From: Porphyra umbilicalis
Taxonomy: Eukaryota; Rhodophyta; Bangiophyceae; Bangiales; Bangiaceae
Assembly: GCA_002049455.2 (NCBI GenBank)
Contig: KV918838.1
Span: 123,971-187,970, forward strand
Length of the DNA: 64,000 nucleotides
Direction: 5' to 3'
A program made the translations under genes and the position numbers. Positions 23,731 through 33,714 of this stretch are shown here, in pieces (positions within the stretch are counted from its first letter, which is position 1; each line of letters opens with the position of its first letter). Below the pieces are notes generated by a model. The model saw nothing but the letters and a program-made list of their open reading frames with translations, did no database searches and was not told where the DNA came from.

Positions 23731-23826
23731 AGACCGACACTTAACCCAGTGAGAGACACTTTAACCTGATGATCGACACTTTAACCCAATGGACGACACT
23801 TTAACCCAGTGACCGACACGTTAACC
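23731..23826 (+). repeat. Array 4 of the GACACTTTAACCC repeat
   Basis: Five imperfect units, preceded by TTTATTTCGACAGAAAGACC as at array 3. Confidence 0.85.
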
Positions 23827-24276
23827 GATGTTACCGAACTTGAAGCGGGGTGTAGACCACTTTGAAAGTGTATTTAAGACTCGATGGGCGGCTGCTGTTC
23901 AATTGACACGACTCGACGCAACTACCGATCCGACGGCAGCAACATTCAGAAACGGGAAGCCCAACAGCCCGGCGGGAGTTTGATCCTCGTTGTCGAGGTC
24001 ACATGCTTTTTGTCTGTGTCGTGCGCTGGGCATCGTCTTGCTTGGCGGAGGGTTGCGGTGTGTTGGTCTGTCCCCTCGGCGCGCGCGGCGGGCAGCCTGG
24101 CTGTGCGTTCACGCCGACCCCCGCTCGACCCCCTTGACGCGTGCGCCCGGTCGAGGGGCGGTTTTCTGGGCGCCCGCCCCCGGTCTGTGGACCCCCTCGG
24201 CGCGTGCGCCCAACCCCCCCCCCCCCCCACTCCTCTCTACACCTCTTCTCCTCCACCCCCGTCGTCGCCGCACGGC

Positions 24277-24792
24277 ATGGAGGCCCGGCGTCTGGCGGCG
24301 CATGTCGTTCGCTTCCCTGGTCGGCCTGCAGCGGCTGCTGCCGGAGTCGTGGACGCCTGCCTGGACTTTCTACACCGCGAGTACCCGCTGGCGGCGTGCC
24401 ATCCGCTGGCATCGGAGCGCACGCGGGTGGGGATGATGGACCATCTAATGACAATGGGCGTTGTCATTCCCATGATCTTTGACCCTGACGAGCTGGGTAG
24501 GGAGCTTGCCCCCTTTTACGACGGCGTCTTGGACGCGGCCGGTATACGTTCGGCTGTAGGTAGCTGGGTGCTGCACGAGCAGATGGAGAGTGGGCACCGT
24601 GTTGGGTGGGTGCCGCGCGCCGTTGGGCTGATGTACAGAACTGCGTGTGTGCCCCCATTCTGTCCGGGCTCTGGTCTGGTCTCTTCTCGTGTGCTCCTGT
24701 ACGTCCACCCACCGCAACGTCGAGGCAGGCGGCAGGATGGAGGTGATGATAGATGCGCGACGATACCAGGCCCTGTGTGTCACAGCACGTGA
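24277..24792 (+). CDS. Hypothetical protein inside the 1.9-kb element
   Basis: The ATG at 24277 opens MEARRLAAHVVRFPGRPAAA, then DFLHREYPLAACHPLASERT and DPDELGRELAPFYDGVLDAA, which look coding. The last third (after about 24650) is less convincing and may be intron or untranslated sequence. No family recognised. It follows a C-rich tract at 24213-24227. Confidence 0.35.
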   Translation: MEARRLAAHVVRFPGRPAAAAAGVVDACLDFLHREYPLAACHPLASERTRVGMMDHLMTMGVVIPMIFDPDELGRELAPFYDGVLDAAGIRSAVGSWVLHEQMESGHRVGWVPRAVGLMYRTACVPPFCPGSGLVSSRVLLYVHPPQRRGRRQDGGDDRCATIPGPVCHST

Positions 24793-24929
24793 CAATACGA
24801 GGTGAGGAGACGACGTGTAGGCCGTACGCCCCGCTCCCCTGTTCCGTGCAGCACTTGGGTGTGCTTTTGCACGTCCTCTGGTGCCCGTGCACCCATGTGG
24901 ACTGCCGCCGCCTTTGTTGCTAACAGCCC

Positions 24930-25253
24930 GTGGAACAGCACGAGGGCCCAACTGACGAGCAGACTCCGAGGGTATGCCACTCGACACAGATGGAAATGCG
25001 TGACCACGAGGCGAAGCACGAAAGCCCCCCCGCTTATTTTAGGAGCGACACTGGCGCCACAAACTCATCAAGCGTCCCACGCATAGAGGGCTTTGCGGTA
25101 GAAGCACACGGCCTTGTGGTCCTCGAGGGGTACACCCAGCGAAGCCGGCACGGCGACGTAACCAAGGCGCGTGGCCAGGGCCCCAAGGTCGGAAACGACC
25201 TGTTCCGTTGTCCTCGGTACCGAGGTTGGTACAGAGCACCGCGGCACGTCTGA
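24930..25253. other. Coding-like stretch of uncertain strand
   Basis: A plus-strand frame ends ...CPRYRGWYRAPRHV at 25253 and a minus-strand frame (25268 to 25068) ends ...VPLEDHKAVCFYRKALYAWDA. Both look protein-like and they share wobble bases, so I cannot choose. Neither starts at a good ATG, suggesting an exon or gene fragment. Confidence 0.3.
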
Positions 25254-25432
25254 TGCCCCGTCTTGCACGTGTCATCGCAGGTGCGTGCAGTCGCGGACTT
25301 GCGGCGGGCACTGCAGCTCCTTAGACACAGGCTGCAGCAGGCCGTGGCGGGTCTCGGCGTGAGGCGCGTCCGCCACCGAGCACCCGAATGTCGGTGTTTA
25401 GTCGTCCCTGAGACGCCCCGTCCTCTCGGATT

Positions 25433-25549
25433 CCTCATTGTCCTCATTGTCCTCATTGTCCTCATTGTCCTCATTGTCCTCATTGTCCTCATTGTCCTCA
25501 TTGTCCTCATTGTCCTCATTGTCCTCATTGTCCTCATTGTCCTCATTGG
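25433..25549 (+). repeat. 9-bp minisatellite CTCATTGTC, 13 units
   Basis: Thirteen near-perfect copies in 117 bp, with degenerate units continuing to about 25612. The same repeat in degenerate form is at 32614-32740. Confidence 0.95.
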
Positions 25550-26097
25550 CCCTTTTCTTCATTTTCCTCATTGTCCTTTTAGTTCAGTATCCCCATTGTC
25601 CTCATTGTCTGTTTTGTCAGGCTGTGTAGGCGACATCGACCGCCGCCACCGCCAATCAGTCGCCGCCGCCTGCTCCATCCAGTGGTTTTCCTTTTTCGCA
25701 CTGGCATGACGTGATAGAGGACGCCACAGACACCTTTGGTCCACCAAGCCCGCGCCACCGCGCGATATCTTTCCGCGAGAACGAATCATGTTGAAACATG
25801 ACAATGTCACCCCCTTGTCCCAGTCACTCACAGGCCGATGTCTTCGATATTGGGAAGTGGGCCAAACCTGACAATGTCACCATCTGCCCCTGCAAGCTAC
25901 AAGGAAGGGCGCCGCTCGAAAATATTTTGGCAAGCTTGGAATCACTCGAAACGACTCCAGGTCAGAGAGGCTGCCGCACCCTGTCCTCGAGAGCGTGCAT
26001 CGGAACTGATCCCACTCGCCGTTGCGTGTCTCACTTCGAACCAACCCCATCCCCGTACGTCTTCTCTTCCATCCCCCCGTCACTGTCTCTCTTTGGC

Positions 26098-27341
26098 GAT
26101 GGCTGTTTCGGGCGCCGAGCGCAACCGGAAGTACAAGGAGCGGAAGCGCCTGGGCTTAGGGCCCGCTCCGCGTGGAGCCCCGCGCATATCCACCACGACC
26201 GAGGAGCGAGCGGCCGCTCTCGCCGCTGGTCGGGTCTACAAGCAGCAGAGTCGGGCAGCCAGGCGGGGGTGCACCTCCCCCCTGAATGCCCCCCGCGTCT
26301 TGACCGGGTGCCGCCCCATCACACCAGTCAACGCTGGCAGCGGTCCTGCGGCTGGGGGGTACTAGCCGCGTCCAACGACGCTACCGCTGCTCAAGCTGAT
26401 GACGCAGTTGCCGAGCGCGATGATTGTCTGCTACCCGCGGCTCGCCCCCCTTCTGATCCCCCTTTACTGCCTTTGGGTGATTCTTATCTGCATGTGTTTG
26501 GTGAGGACCGCGAAGAGCTTCAGAGCAGCTTGGTCCGAAGCGCGGACGCTGAGTCGTGCGCCGATCGGGGTGCAGCCGCGATGCGGGCGTCAACCTGGGC
26601 GGTGGGGGGCCCTTTGGAGCTGGCGCGTCGTGCGTTGAGTATTGGTGGACAGGGTCACTGGATGTTCTCGCTGGGTATCTCGCGGTCTTTGACGGCCAAC
26701 GTCCAAGCTGAGATGCGCGCTCTCGCTGGGTCGGGGCTCGTCACGACCATCTTCAACTCGACAAGCGTGAGGGCTATTGTCGCACAGGGACGGTCAGCGG
26801 ACCGAGGCCGCGGCATGGTGCACCTGTGCGACGAAGCTGCAGCCGCGATTGGTGGCGCGCCCGGCCTGATGGCAATTGTTGCGGCGCTGTCAGGGCTCTC
26901 GTTTCTTGTTTCGACTTTGTTTGGTTGGACATATGGCTACCACAGGCCTGCTGCACTGGTGTCTTCCCGCGGGCCTGCCAGCAGCTCGCGCACACTGACG
27001 ATCGACCACCGTTTGTGACGGCGGATCCCCCTCGGCTTCTTGGCGCTCTCTTGGCCGTAGGGCCGGACACACGCCTACGACTGTGGCCCGACTCGCACCG
27101 AGTGGTGCGTGGGGGCTCCACCACTGGGGGAGGACCGGGGGTTCTCGTTGACGTCAACCCTTATGATTGTCTGGTTTTTCGTGGGGATTCTGTGCACTGT
27201 GGTGTGCGCAACAGCTCCCGTCTACATCACTGCCGCATCCACGTGTATCTAATCGCTGCTGGGCATGAGACAGACGTCGACTTGGATGCAACCAACCCGC
27301 TGCCTCGCTGGGCGGGACCGCGCAGGGCGCGCAAGTGGTAG
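26098..27341 (+). pseudogene. Fragmented gene with a 2OG-Fe(II) oxygenase-like C-terminus
   Basis: Three plus-strand pieces follow each other in different frames: MAVSGAERNRKYKERKRLGL from 26098 (basic), then LPLGDSYLHVFGEDREELQ to EMRALAGSGLVTTIF (about 26350-26900), then a piece ending at 27341. The last piece contains AHTDD (about 26990), GDSVHCGVRNSS and CRIHVYL: an H-x-D, a distal H about 69 residues later and an R about 12 further on, the metal and 2-oxoglutarate pattern of the double-stranded beta-helix dioxygenases. Two introns or frameshifts would be needed to join the pieces; I see no clearly consensus splice sites. Function inferred only for the last 110 residues. Confidence 0.35.
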
Positions 27342-29100
27342 CAAGGTACGTTCTCTCTGTCGTGGTCGCCTTGGTGGGCGAGTGGTGTGTGAGTGTGTGC
27401 GTTGCTGTGATTGGTGTGATGTCGTCCATATGCTGCGAGGAGGAAGACACGGCACGCATCTGCGTCAGGATCCACAGTGGGTACATGATAACTGACGTCA
27501 CGGGGCTCGGTCTACGACTTCGGCGCCCTGCACCACTGTGCGCGGCAGCCACCTTCCCTCGTTTATCTGCGTATGTTTTTTATTGCGACCTCGTCCTGTT
27601 TTGTGATTCTCTGCTTCCCCTGGACAGCCTGGACAGGAGGACCCGACCAAATAAAAATGCCGGCAGACAGTTTGGGCGCCGGGTCGTGGGCCGCCGTGGC
27701 CGGGAGGGTGCCTATCACGACGTCATTTGCCGGAAAGGGGGTGGCGCAGCGGGCGTGCGCAGTCGTTATGTTAGGATAACCGACAGCGGCGGGCCGGGAA
27801 AGGCACTAGACCAACCCCAAATACAGTCAGCGTCTCCAGCATGACATTTCTCGTCCACGAATGCACCACCCGCTCCACCGTCCATTTTCCACCTCGCCAC
27901 CCCCAAAACACTTGTCGACACACAACTGTGTCCCTGCGGCAGGCGCTGTGGCGTGAAAAGAGTTTGTCAAAAAATAAAAGAACGTGGCTCCGCGGTGTCT
28001 GTTTTCGCACCGATAAAAGGCAACCAACCCTGCGGAGACCTCTTTCCCGCACCTCCGCTGCCACACACCACCTGACCACACCGTCTGCGTCACCTACTCC
28101 GCAACACCTGCCAGGTTTTCCTGTTCCGCCGTCGCCCCTTCACCGTCGTCGCCGCGTGCGACACGACAATGTTGCGGCAGAGGTGCAGTAACAGACGCAT
28201 GCGACCCACCCGGGACACGACGAAGGTATATGTGTGGTCGGCGGACGGCCTAAAAGACGAGGCCGGCCACGCGTGGTATTCTCCTGTCCCCAACTCTGCT
28301 CATTCAGCTCCAGGAGCAAGTCGTCCCCCGCCGCAGACCTCCCACACTCTCCGACCTGCAGCCATCCCCCGCCGTCTACACAGTCACCCCACTACCCCCT
28401 TCAAGTCAACGCTAGAACCGTTCTGCCGTCATCGTGACGTGCCGCTCAGTTGCCAACCAGCGGCGACGTCCCGCCGCCGCTGTCTCCGCCAGCGCCGACG
28501 GCCACGAGGCGGCCACAGCCAGAAAAGTGGCGTGCGCCACCGCCTGAGTGGGCGCCCCCTGTACCCAGAGACGAATACTCCTACCCCTGCCGGACAACGA
28601 CCCCTTCCACGCCACCGCAAAGCATCCTGCTGGCCGCTGCCCCGCCACAACGCTGACCGGCTGGCGCCGGTCGACGCGTCGCAGCCTTCATCGTTGGGCA
28701 GCAGTTCCAACTGGAGACCCGCAGCGTTAGGAACGAAGAAATCCATGGACGTTATAGCGGCGGTCCCCGCGCTCTCTGCACTGTCGCTGCCGCCCCAGCG
28801 CACCCCCCTGCTCTGGCGCCGGCAGCACTGGCGGCCGCACCGCGGCGCGGCTGCCGTTGAGTGGTTGTGGGGGGGGCGCCGACACTTTGCCGCCCCCCCG
28901 CCGCCGCGACCGGCAGGGCGCCAACAGCCGCAAGCGGCAGTACGTCATGGGGTGGCAGAAGGTCAAACTGGGAGTGGAAGGGGGGAGGGTCAAGAGGGAC
29001 TTTCAAGCGGACGGGGTATGGGGCATCATAGCACGGGGGTGCGACGAAGGGGGGGGGCGAAGAGGGCGACCTGGACCGACCCTGGCACTGTCGTCTCAAA
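27342..29100. other. No supported gene; scattered short open frames
   Basis: The best candidate is a 40-residue frame starting ATG 27657 (MPADSLGAGSWAAVAGRVPI) and ending 27779, too short to trust. TATA-like ACCGATAAAAGG lies at 28009. Frames at 28200-29317 are low-complexity and overlap on both strands. Confidence 0.3.
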
Positions 29101-29149
29101 TTTCGTGTCAAAAACCAGCTATAAAAACAGGAACGGGGCATTCTGCATC

Positions 29150-29235
29150 AACAGAAGCCGCTGCGGCTCAGTGGTAAAAAACCACGCTCGCGATCATGAT
29201 ATCACAGGTTCAAATCAGCAGTGCAAAAGCCGTTG
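29150..29235 (+). other. tRNA-like (possibly SINE-head) stretch
   Basis: GCGGCTCAGTGGTAAAA resembles a pol III A box and CAGGTTCAAATCAG a B box, about 50 bp apart, with CTATAAAAAC upstream at about 29119. The cloverleaf does not close (no good D or T stem), so this is not a normal tRNA gene. It could be a decayed tRNA-derived element. Confidence 0.3.
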
Positions 29236-29369
29236 GCTTGTAAATTGGTGCACCTTCCGAGGTGAGCAACACCTCCCAACTCCAAGGACCACGGACGCTA
29301 AGGTTAAGACATACTAAGGAAATGGCTCGTTATTCGCAATGAATGCTCCCTTGCCTACGGGCACTGCCG

Positions 29370-29480
29370 GAATTTCCGGATTGGGTTCTCCAGGCTTTGC
29401 CTGGCTAGGCGTTAGCTCCTTAGTTCTAAACTCGCAGCGCCGTAGTAGTTCGTGGTTTATCCCTGAATGAAATTCAGGTG
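29370..29480. other. Cluster of short perfect hairpins
   Basis: In about 110 bases: CCGGAATTTCCGG, CCAGGCTTTGCCTGG and CCTGAATGAAATTCAGG, each a 6-7 bp perfect stem with a tiny loop. This density suggests a structured RNA or a protein-binding region. No family match recognised. Confidence 0.45.
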
Positions 29481-29879
29481 GAGTTGGGTCGCACTTCCAG
29501 AGGACAACGTCCTCCGCTGTCTTTTTCTTTTCTTTCAACGTATCCCGCCCCCCCCCCCGCCTCGGTTGCGGGCTGCACCAAGACGGCTGTGCGCGACAGG
29601 GGAGACTTTGTGGCGACAGGTGGAGAGGGTGCCGACGCGGCGTCGCCCCCTCCCGCCGCCGCCCACATATTGGCGGTGGCCGCCAGCGCGGCGATTCTCC
29701 GCGGCGTGGCGGCCGGCAGCGGCGACGACTGTGGCCGTGTGCACGATGACGAGCGGGGCTGGCTTGCCCGTCGCCGCCGCCGCCGCCGCCGCCTATTGGG
29801 CGACTACGCGGGGTCGGGGACTGCGTGGGGCCGTGTGGCGCGCTGCGCCGGCCGTCGCGACCCCGTCGGCCGCGTCGGC

Positions 29880-30027
29880 CGCCGCAGCCGCTGCGCTCGC
29901 CGCCGCCGCAGCCGCCGCCGCAGCCGCCGCCGCCTCCGCCGCAGCCGCCGTAGCCGTAGCAGCCGCCGCAGCCGCCGCAGCCGCCGCAGCCGCCGCAGCC
30001 GCCGCCGCAGCCGCCGCCGCCGCACAG
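29880..30027. repeat. GCC/GCA triplet repeat
   Basis: Imperfect trinucleotide repeat that reads as poly-Ala, poly-Arg or Gly/Cys-rich depending on frame and strand. Open frames across 29300-30360 exist on both strands because of it and I do not accept any. Confidence 0.85.
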
Positions 30028-30333
30028 CGTGGGCAGTTCGGCGGTGGCCGGAGGGAGGACGCCACAGCGTCCCCCCACGGCGATCGCGCCGCGCCGCGGG
30101 CGCCTGCCGGTGGCCGCGCGGCGGCACTCCGGTTGGCGCCCGTGACGGCCGTGGCCGCGGTGGCGGCGGCAGCGGTCAGAGCTCCGCCTGGCGGCAGCGG
30201 AGGCAGCACGCTCGCTCGCCCGAGCAGAGGTCACCTTCCGCCGAGAGCACCGGCCAGAAGCCACCCCGCGTCGCGACCACCGGCGGTCGCCGCGGTGCGA
30301 CGGCACCGGCAGACGCACCATAGACTGTCATGC

Positions 30334-31150
30334 TTCTGGGAGGGGTTGCGTATGTTGTGAAAAAAAGCATCGCCGTTCGGTCTTTTCACGGCGCTTCTCG
30401 ATACAGAGCGGTCATGGGAGCAGCCTCCATTAGTTTTTGTACAGTTGCGTGAGGACCCCCTCTTTGGCATCACTTTTTCAGTGCACGTCTATAAAGTCGA
30501 GCCGTCGCTCAACGGCCGGTGCGTGGCACGTCTGTGAGTTTCGCATATGCACGCGATGCTCCTTTGCGAGCCTATCCGATGCCACACCCAAAAAGGCAGT
30601 TTGACAAGCTGAAGCGTCGCCAACGCGTTTTTCGTAGGCCCGAACCATTGAATTGATGCGTCTGGGAGGGGTTGCGTATGTTAAAAAAAAGCACCGCCGA
30701 TCGGTCTTTTCACGGCGCTTCTCGATACAGACGGTCTTGGGAGCAGTCCATAGGTTTTTGTACAGTTGCGTGAGGACCCCCTCTTTGGCATCACTTTTTC
30801 TGTGCACGCTATAAAGTCAGCGTCCTCAACGGCCGGTGCGTGGCGTCTGAGTTTGCAATGCACCGATGCTCCTTGCGAGTCCATCCGATGCAACAGCCCA
30901 AAAAGGCAGTTTGACAAGCTGAAGCGTCGCCAACGCGTTTTTCGTAGGCCCGAACCATTGAATTTGATGCGTCTGGGAGGGGTTGCGTATGTTACAAAAA
31001 AAAAGCACCGCCGATCGGTCTTTTCACGGCGCTTCTCGATACAGAACGGTCTTGGGAGCAACGTCCATCAGGTTTTTGTACAGTTGCGTGAGGACCCCCT
31101 CTTTGGCATCACTTTTTCTGTGCACGCCTATAAAGTCAAGTCGTCACACA
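30334..31150 (+). repeat. About 310-330-bp satellite, three units
   Basis: Unit starts marked by CTGGGAGGGGTTGCGTATGTT at about 30334, 30663 and 30972. Each contains CTTTTCACGGCGCTTCTCGA, TTTGTACAGTTGCGTGAGGA, CTATAAAGTC and, except the truncated third, AACGCGTTTTTCGTAGGCCC. The third unit ends about 31150. A diverged fourth unit is visible near 31230-31600 (ACGCAGAAGCGTCGTTGATGCGTTTTTCGTGAGC). Not coding. Confidence 0.85.
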
Positions 31151-31769
31151 CTGGGGGGGTGCCAGGGTGGCACACAACGCATCACTGATGAGCACCTTTT
31201 GTGTTTTTAAGAACGGGGGAGGTGTCGTGAGCACTCTCAATACGGGTTTTCAATCGCCGCGCAAAACGCCTGTCCGTAGCGTCTCTTTTTCCGAGCATAC
31301 ATACGAGCTCGGGCGGTGCGTCAACGGCCAACTCGTGGGCTGCCGAAAGGTTTGTGATACGTCGCGTGCATCTAGAGTGCTGGTTGTGACCTTGGGAAAC
31401 TGTTCGTGAGGTCGGTTTTTCTGTGCTCGTCGTCTGAGTCGTTGGTTCCCTCAAGTGCAAGCAACTGTTCGGTATGCATGATCGTCCTGTGTACCTGGTG
31501 CTTTAAAGAGAGCGCAATCGCCTGCGGCACATCACAACGGGCAGTTGGTGACGCAGAAGCGTCGTTGATGCGTTTTTCGTGAGCAGCGAAGCCCGACAAT
31601 GGATGCATCCGTGGGGGGAAGGGTGGCGTGCACGCACGACATGCAGCCAAAAAGGGGAACACGTGGCTGCGCCGGGTTGTCTTTGATGAGCAGTGACATG
31701 ACAATGGCTGTACAAAAACAACAAATGGCCCACAAGAGGCACGCAAAGAGAGCCCGCTGTGCTATCAGC

Positions 31770-31961
31770 CTACACCGTGTTCATCGCGGGATAGACCGAA
31801 CGCATGCGGGCTAGCACGGCCTTAGAGTTGTTCATCGTCGCGAACTTCTGATTGAGGTACGCCACCGCGCCGTCTACGCCGCAGCTGTGCCCCGCGCGCC
31901 CGTAATCCGTGTTGAATGCGCGGTACAACGCGATGCGTTCGGAGTACAGCTGACCAGGCTC
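31770..31961 (-). pseudogene. Relic of a Crypton recombinase C-terminus (GCR1_C)
   Basis: The frame between a TGA at 31962-31964 and a TAG at 31770-31772 reads LYSERIALYRAFNTDYGRAG and then FATMNNSKAVLARMRSVYPA. This matches the end of the Crypton protein at 54760-58635 (LYSERAALYRAFDTEYARRG, RNSKAVLKELRRDYP) at most positions. The rest of the recombinase is missing or decayed, so this is a fragment of a related but different copy. It lies between the satellite and array 5. Confidence 0.75.
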
Positions 31962-32154
31962 TCACGCGCCCTGTGCTCATGTCCGAGAGCGCCGGTCGTC
32001 GTTGCCTGTCGCACCAACAACCACACCGCAGCATCTCCTCGTCTCAAGAGTTGATAGTGCAATTTGGGTACACAACTACGCGTATGATCCCGGACGGCAG
32101 AGGCGCTGCCAAACTGACCGCCCACCACCAGACATAACCCCGCTGCCGACGACC

Positions 32155-32274
32155 CGATGATCGACACTTTCACCCAGTGATCGACACTTTAGCCAGTGAT
32201 CGACACTTTAGCCCAGTGACCGACACTTTACCCCAGTGATCGACACTTTGACCCAGTGATCGACACTTTGACCG
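32155..32274 (+). repeat. Array 5 of the GACACTTTAACCC repeat
   Basis: Six units with the variant GATCGACACTTT. Followed by ATGGTACCGAACTTGAGGCG, as at array 4. Confidence 0.85.
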
Positions 32275-32740
32275 ATGGTACCGAACTTGAGGCGGGTTGT
32301 AGACCACTTTGAAATTGTATTTAAGACTGCGCGGGCGGCTGCTTTTCAATTGGCGCGACTCGACGCAACTACCGATCCGACGGCAGCAACCGCGACGGTG
32401 TCGCCTGGCCAAAGCGCGAGTCGGCGCTCTCGCACTCGTGCCCGGCGGTGGTGGTGGTGGAGACGCGCGCCGCGTGTTGGTGGGTGTCGGTGGGTGTCGG
32501 TGGGTGTCGGTGGGTGTCGGTGGGTGTCGGCGTGGGGCCCGTCCGCCACGAGCGCCCGAATGCCGGTGTTTGGTCGTCCCAGAGACGGCCGCCCCGTACT
32601 CTCGGATGCCTCAATGTCCTCATTGTCCCCATTGTCCTCCTTGTCCTCCTTGTCCGTTTTCTTCAATTTCCTCATTGTCCTCATTGTCTGTTTCCTCATT
32701 GTCCACATTGTCCTGGTGTTCCTCATCGTCCTCATTGTCC
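32155..32740 (+). mobile_element. Internally deleted derivative of the 23.7-25.6 kb element
   Basis: Begins with array 5 and the roughly 115-bp arm shared with 23827-23942. After a short junction containing the 10-bp repeat GGGTGTCGGT (about five units, 32478-32528) it joins the other shared end (GGCGTGGGGCCCGTCCGCCA, GTGTTTGGTCGTCC, then degenerate CTCATTGTC repeats to 32740). The 1.3 kb that separates the ends in the longer element is absent. Confidence 0.6.
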
Positions 32741-33550
32741 CCGCCCCCCCCCCCCCTCACCAGGTATGGTGGGGGGTCTCTAGGGCAGCGGCGCCACCCG
32801 AGGCGACCGACACCAGCCGTGTTGGTCCAAATTCCACCCCACACGACCGACCACCCCCACCGCCACGACGACTCGTGCGACCGGGTTTCATCCATGTCGG
32901 CGCGTTCAACACCAGGTAGGAGGGGGTGTTTCGGCAAGGTGGTCGCACGCCCCGCGGGATGGGCGTGGGGTCGTCGCAGCGCTGTGGCTGGGCCCATCCG
33001 TCGGACCCGTGGACCTGTATGGCGGGCATGTGCTCTATGCGGCGACGCCGCCGCACCGCAGCGGTCGGCAAGACGTCGTCCAGGCGTCTCCATGATGGCC
33101 AACGGTGGCGTTCAACGCGCAACACCCCTTCTGTCCGTGACACGCCCGCGCGTATGACGTCAAAATTTTCCACACCCCACTCCGCGGAGGGGGGGGGGGG
33201 GGGGGCGGGAGGGGGGACTGGCGGTGCCCGTTCGTCCGTACATTGTCTGCTCCCACCATCGGGTGCCGACCCACCGGGTGCCGACCCGCCGACCCACCGC
33301 CCAGCTTCTCCCACGCCCGCCGGTGCCCGCATGGCGGCCTGTGGGTACACCCACCTGCACGAGCCGGCGGCGGCGTGGCGCGTGGAGCCGAGAAAGGAGG
33401 AGAGCGCGGCGGGAGTGCCTGCACGCGAGGGTGTGTTTGTGTCGTGCGCTCGGCCGGCCCGCAACCAGCTCCTAGACCGTCTCGCAGGGTGGTCTGGTCC
33501 CGCCCGTGTCGTGTGGTGGTCCGCGGCAAGCCAGCCACCGCTACCCGTGC
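32741..33550. other. GC-rich upstream region of the Fanzor gene
   Basis: Overlapping low-complexity frames on both strands; none preferred. A G run lies at about 33190-33206. Confidence 0.4.
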
Positions 33551-33557
33551 CGTTTCC

Positions 33558-33565
33558 TATAAAAG
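33558..33565 (+). promoter_or_regulatory. TATA box candidate for the Fanzor gene
   Basis: CCTATAAAAGTG, an excellent TATA match, lies 157 bp upstream of the ATG at 33715. No other core element is identified. Confidence 0.5.
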
Positions 33566-33714
33566 TGTGGTGGGTGCTGGCGCCGTGCACAACCATGCGC
33601 CCACAGGCCTGGCCGCCGTTCCGCCCCGCGCCGACACCCCTAGCGGGCGGCAAGGGCGCGCCACCGCCTTGAGGACGTCAAGCCCTCCCCGCCCGTGTGC
33701 GCTCGTCCCCCGCC

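Larger units (their letters stand above)
23731..25640 (+). mobile_element. About 1.9-kb element bounded by array 4 and ATTGTCCTC repeats
   Basis: The first 215 bp (array plus ACCGAACTTGAAGCGGGGTG to CCGATCCGACGGCAGCAAC at about 23942) and the last 260 bp (GTCTCGGCGTGAGGCGCGTC, GTGTTTAGTCGTCC, then CTCATTGTC repeats) are both found again at 32155-32740 in the same order but only 0.6 kb long. Shared ends with different interiors are what a parental element and an internally deleted derivative look like. No recognised transposase is inside. Confidence 0.5.

Noticed and set aside
25433-25549. Protein with repeated IVL or MRT residues
   Set aside because: It is only the translation of a 9-bp minisatellite; the same repeat recurs at 32.6 kb outside any frame context.
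29300-30360. Long open frames on both strands across the triplet repeat
   Set aside because: They are created by the GCC/GCA repeat, which is open in all frames, and encode only poly-Ala, poly-Arg or Gly/Cys-rich sequence.
3541-32274. Short regularly spaced repeats resembling CRISPR arrays
   Set aside because: The 20-bp units follow each other directly without unique spacers, the host is eukaryotic, and no Cas genes are present.
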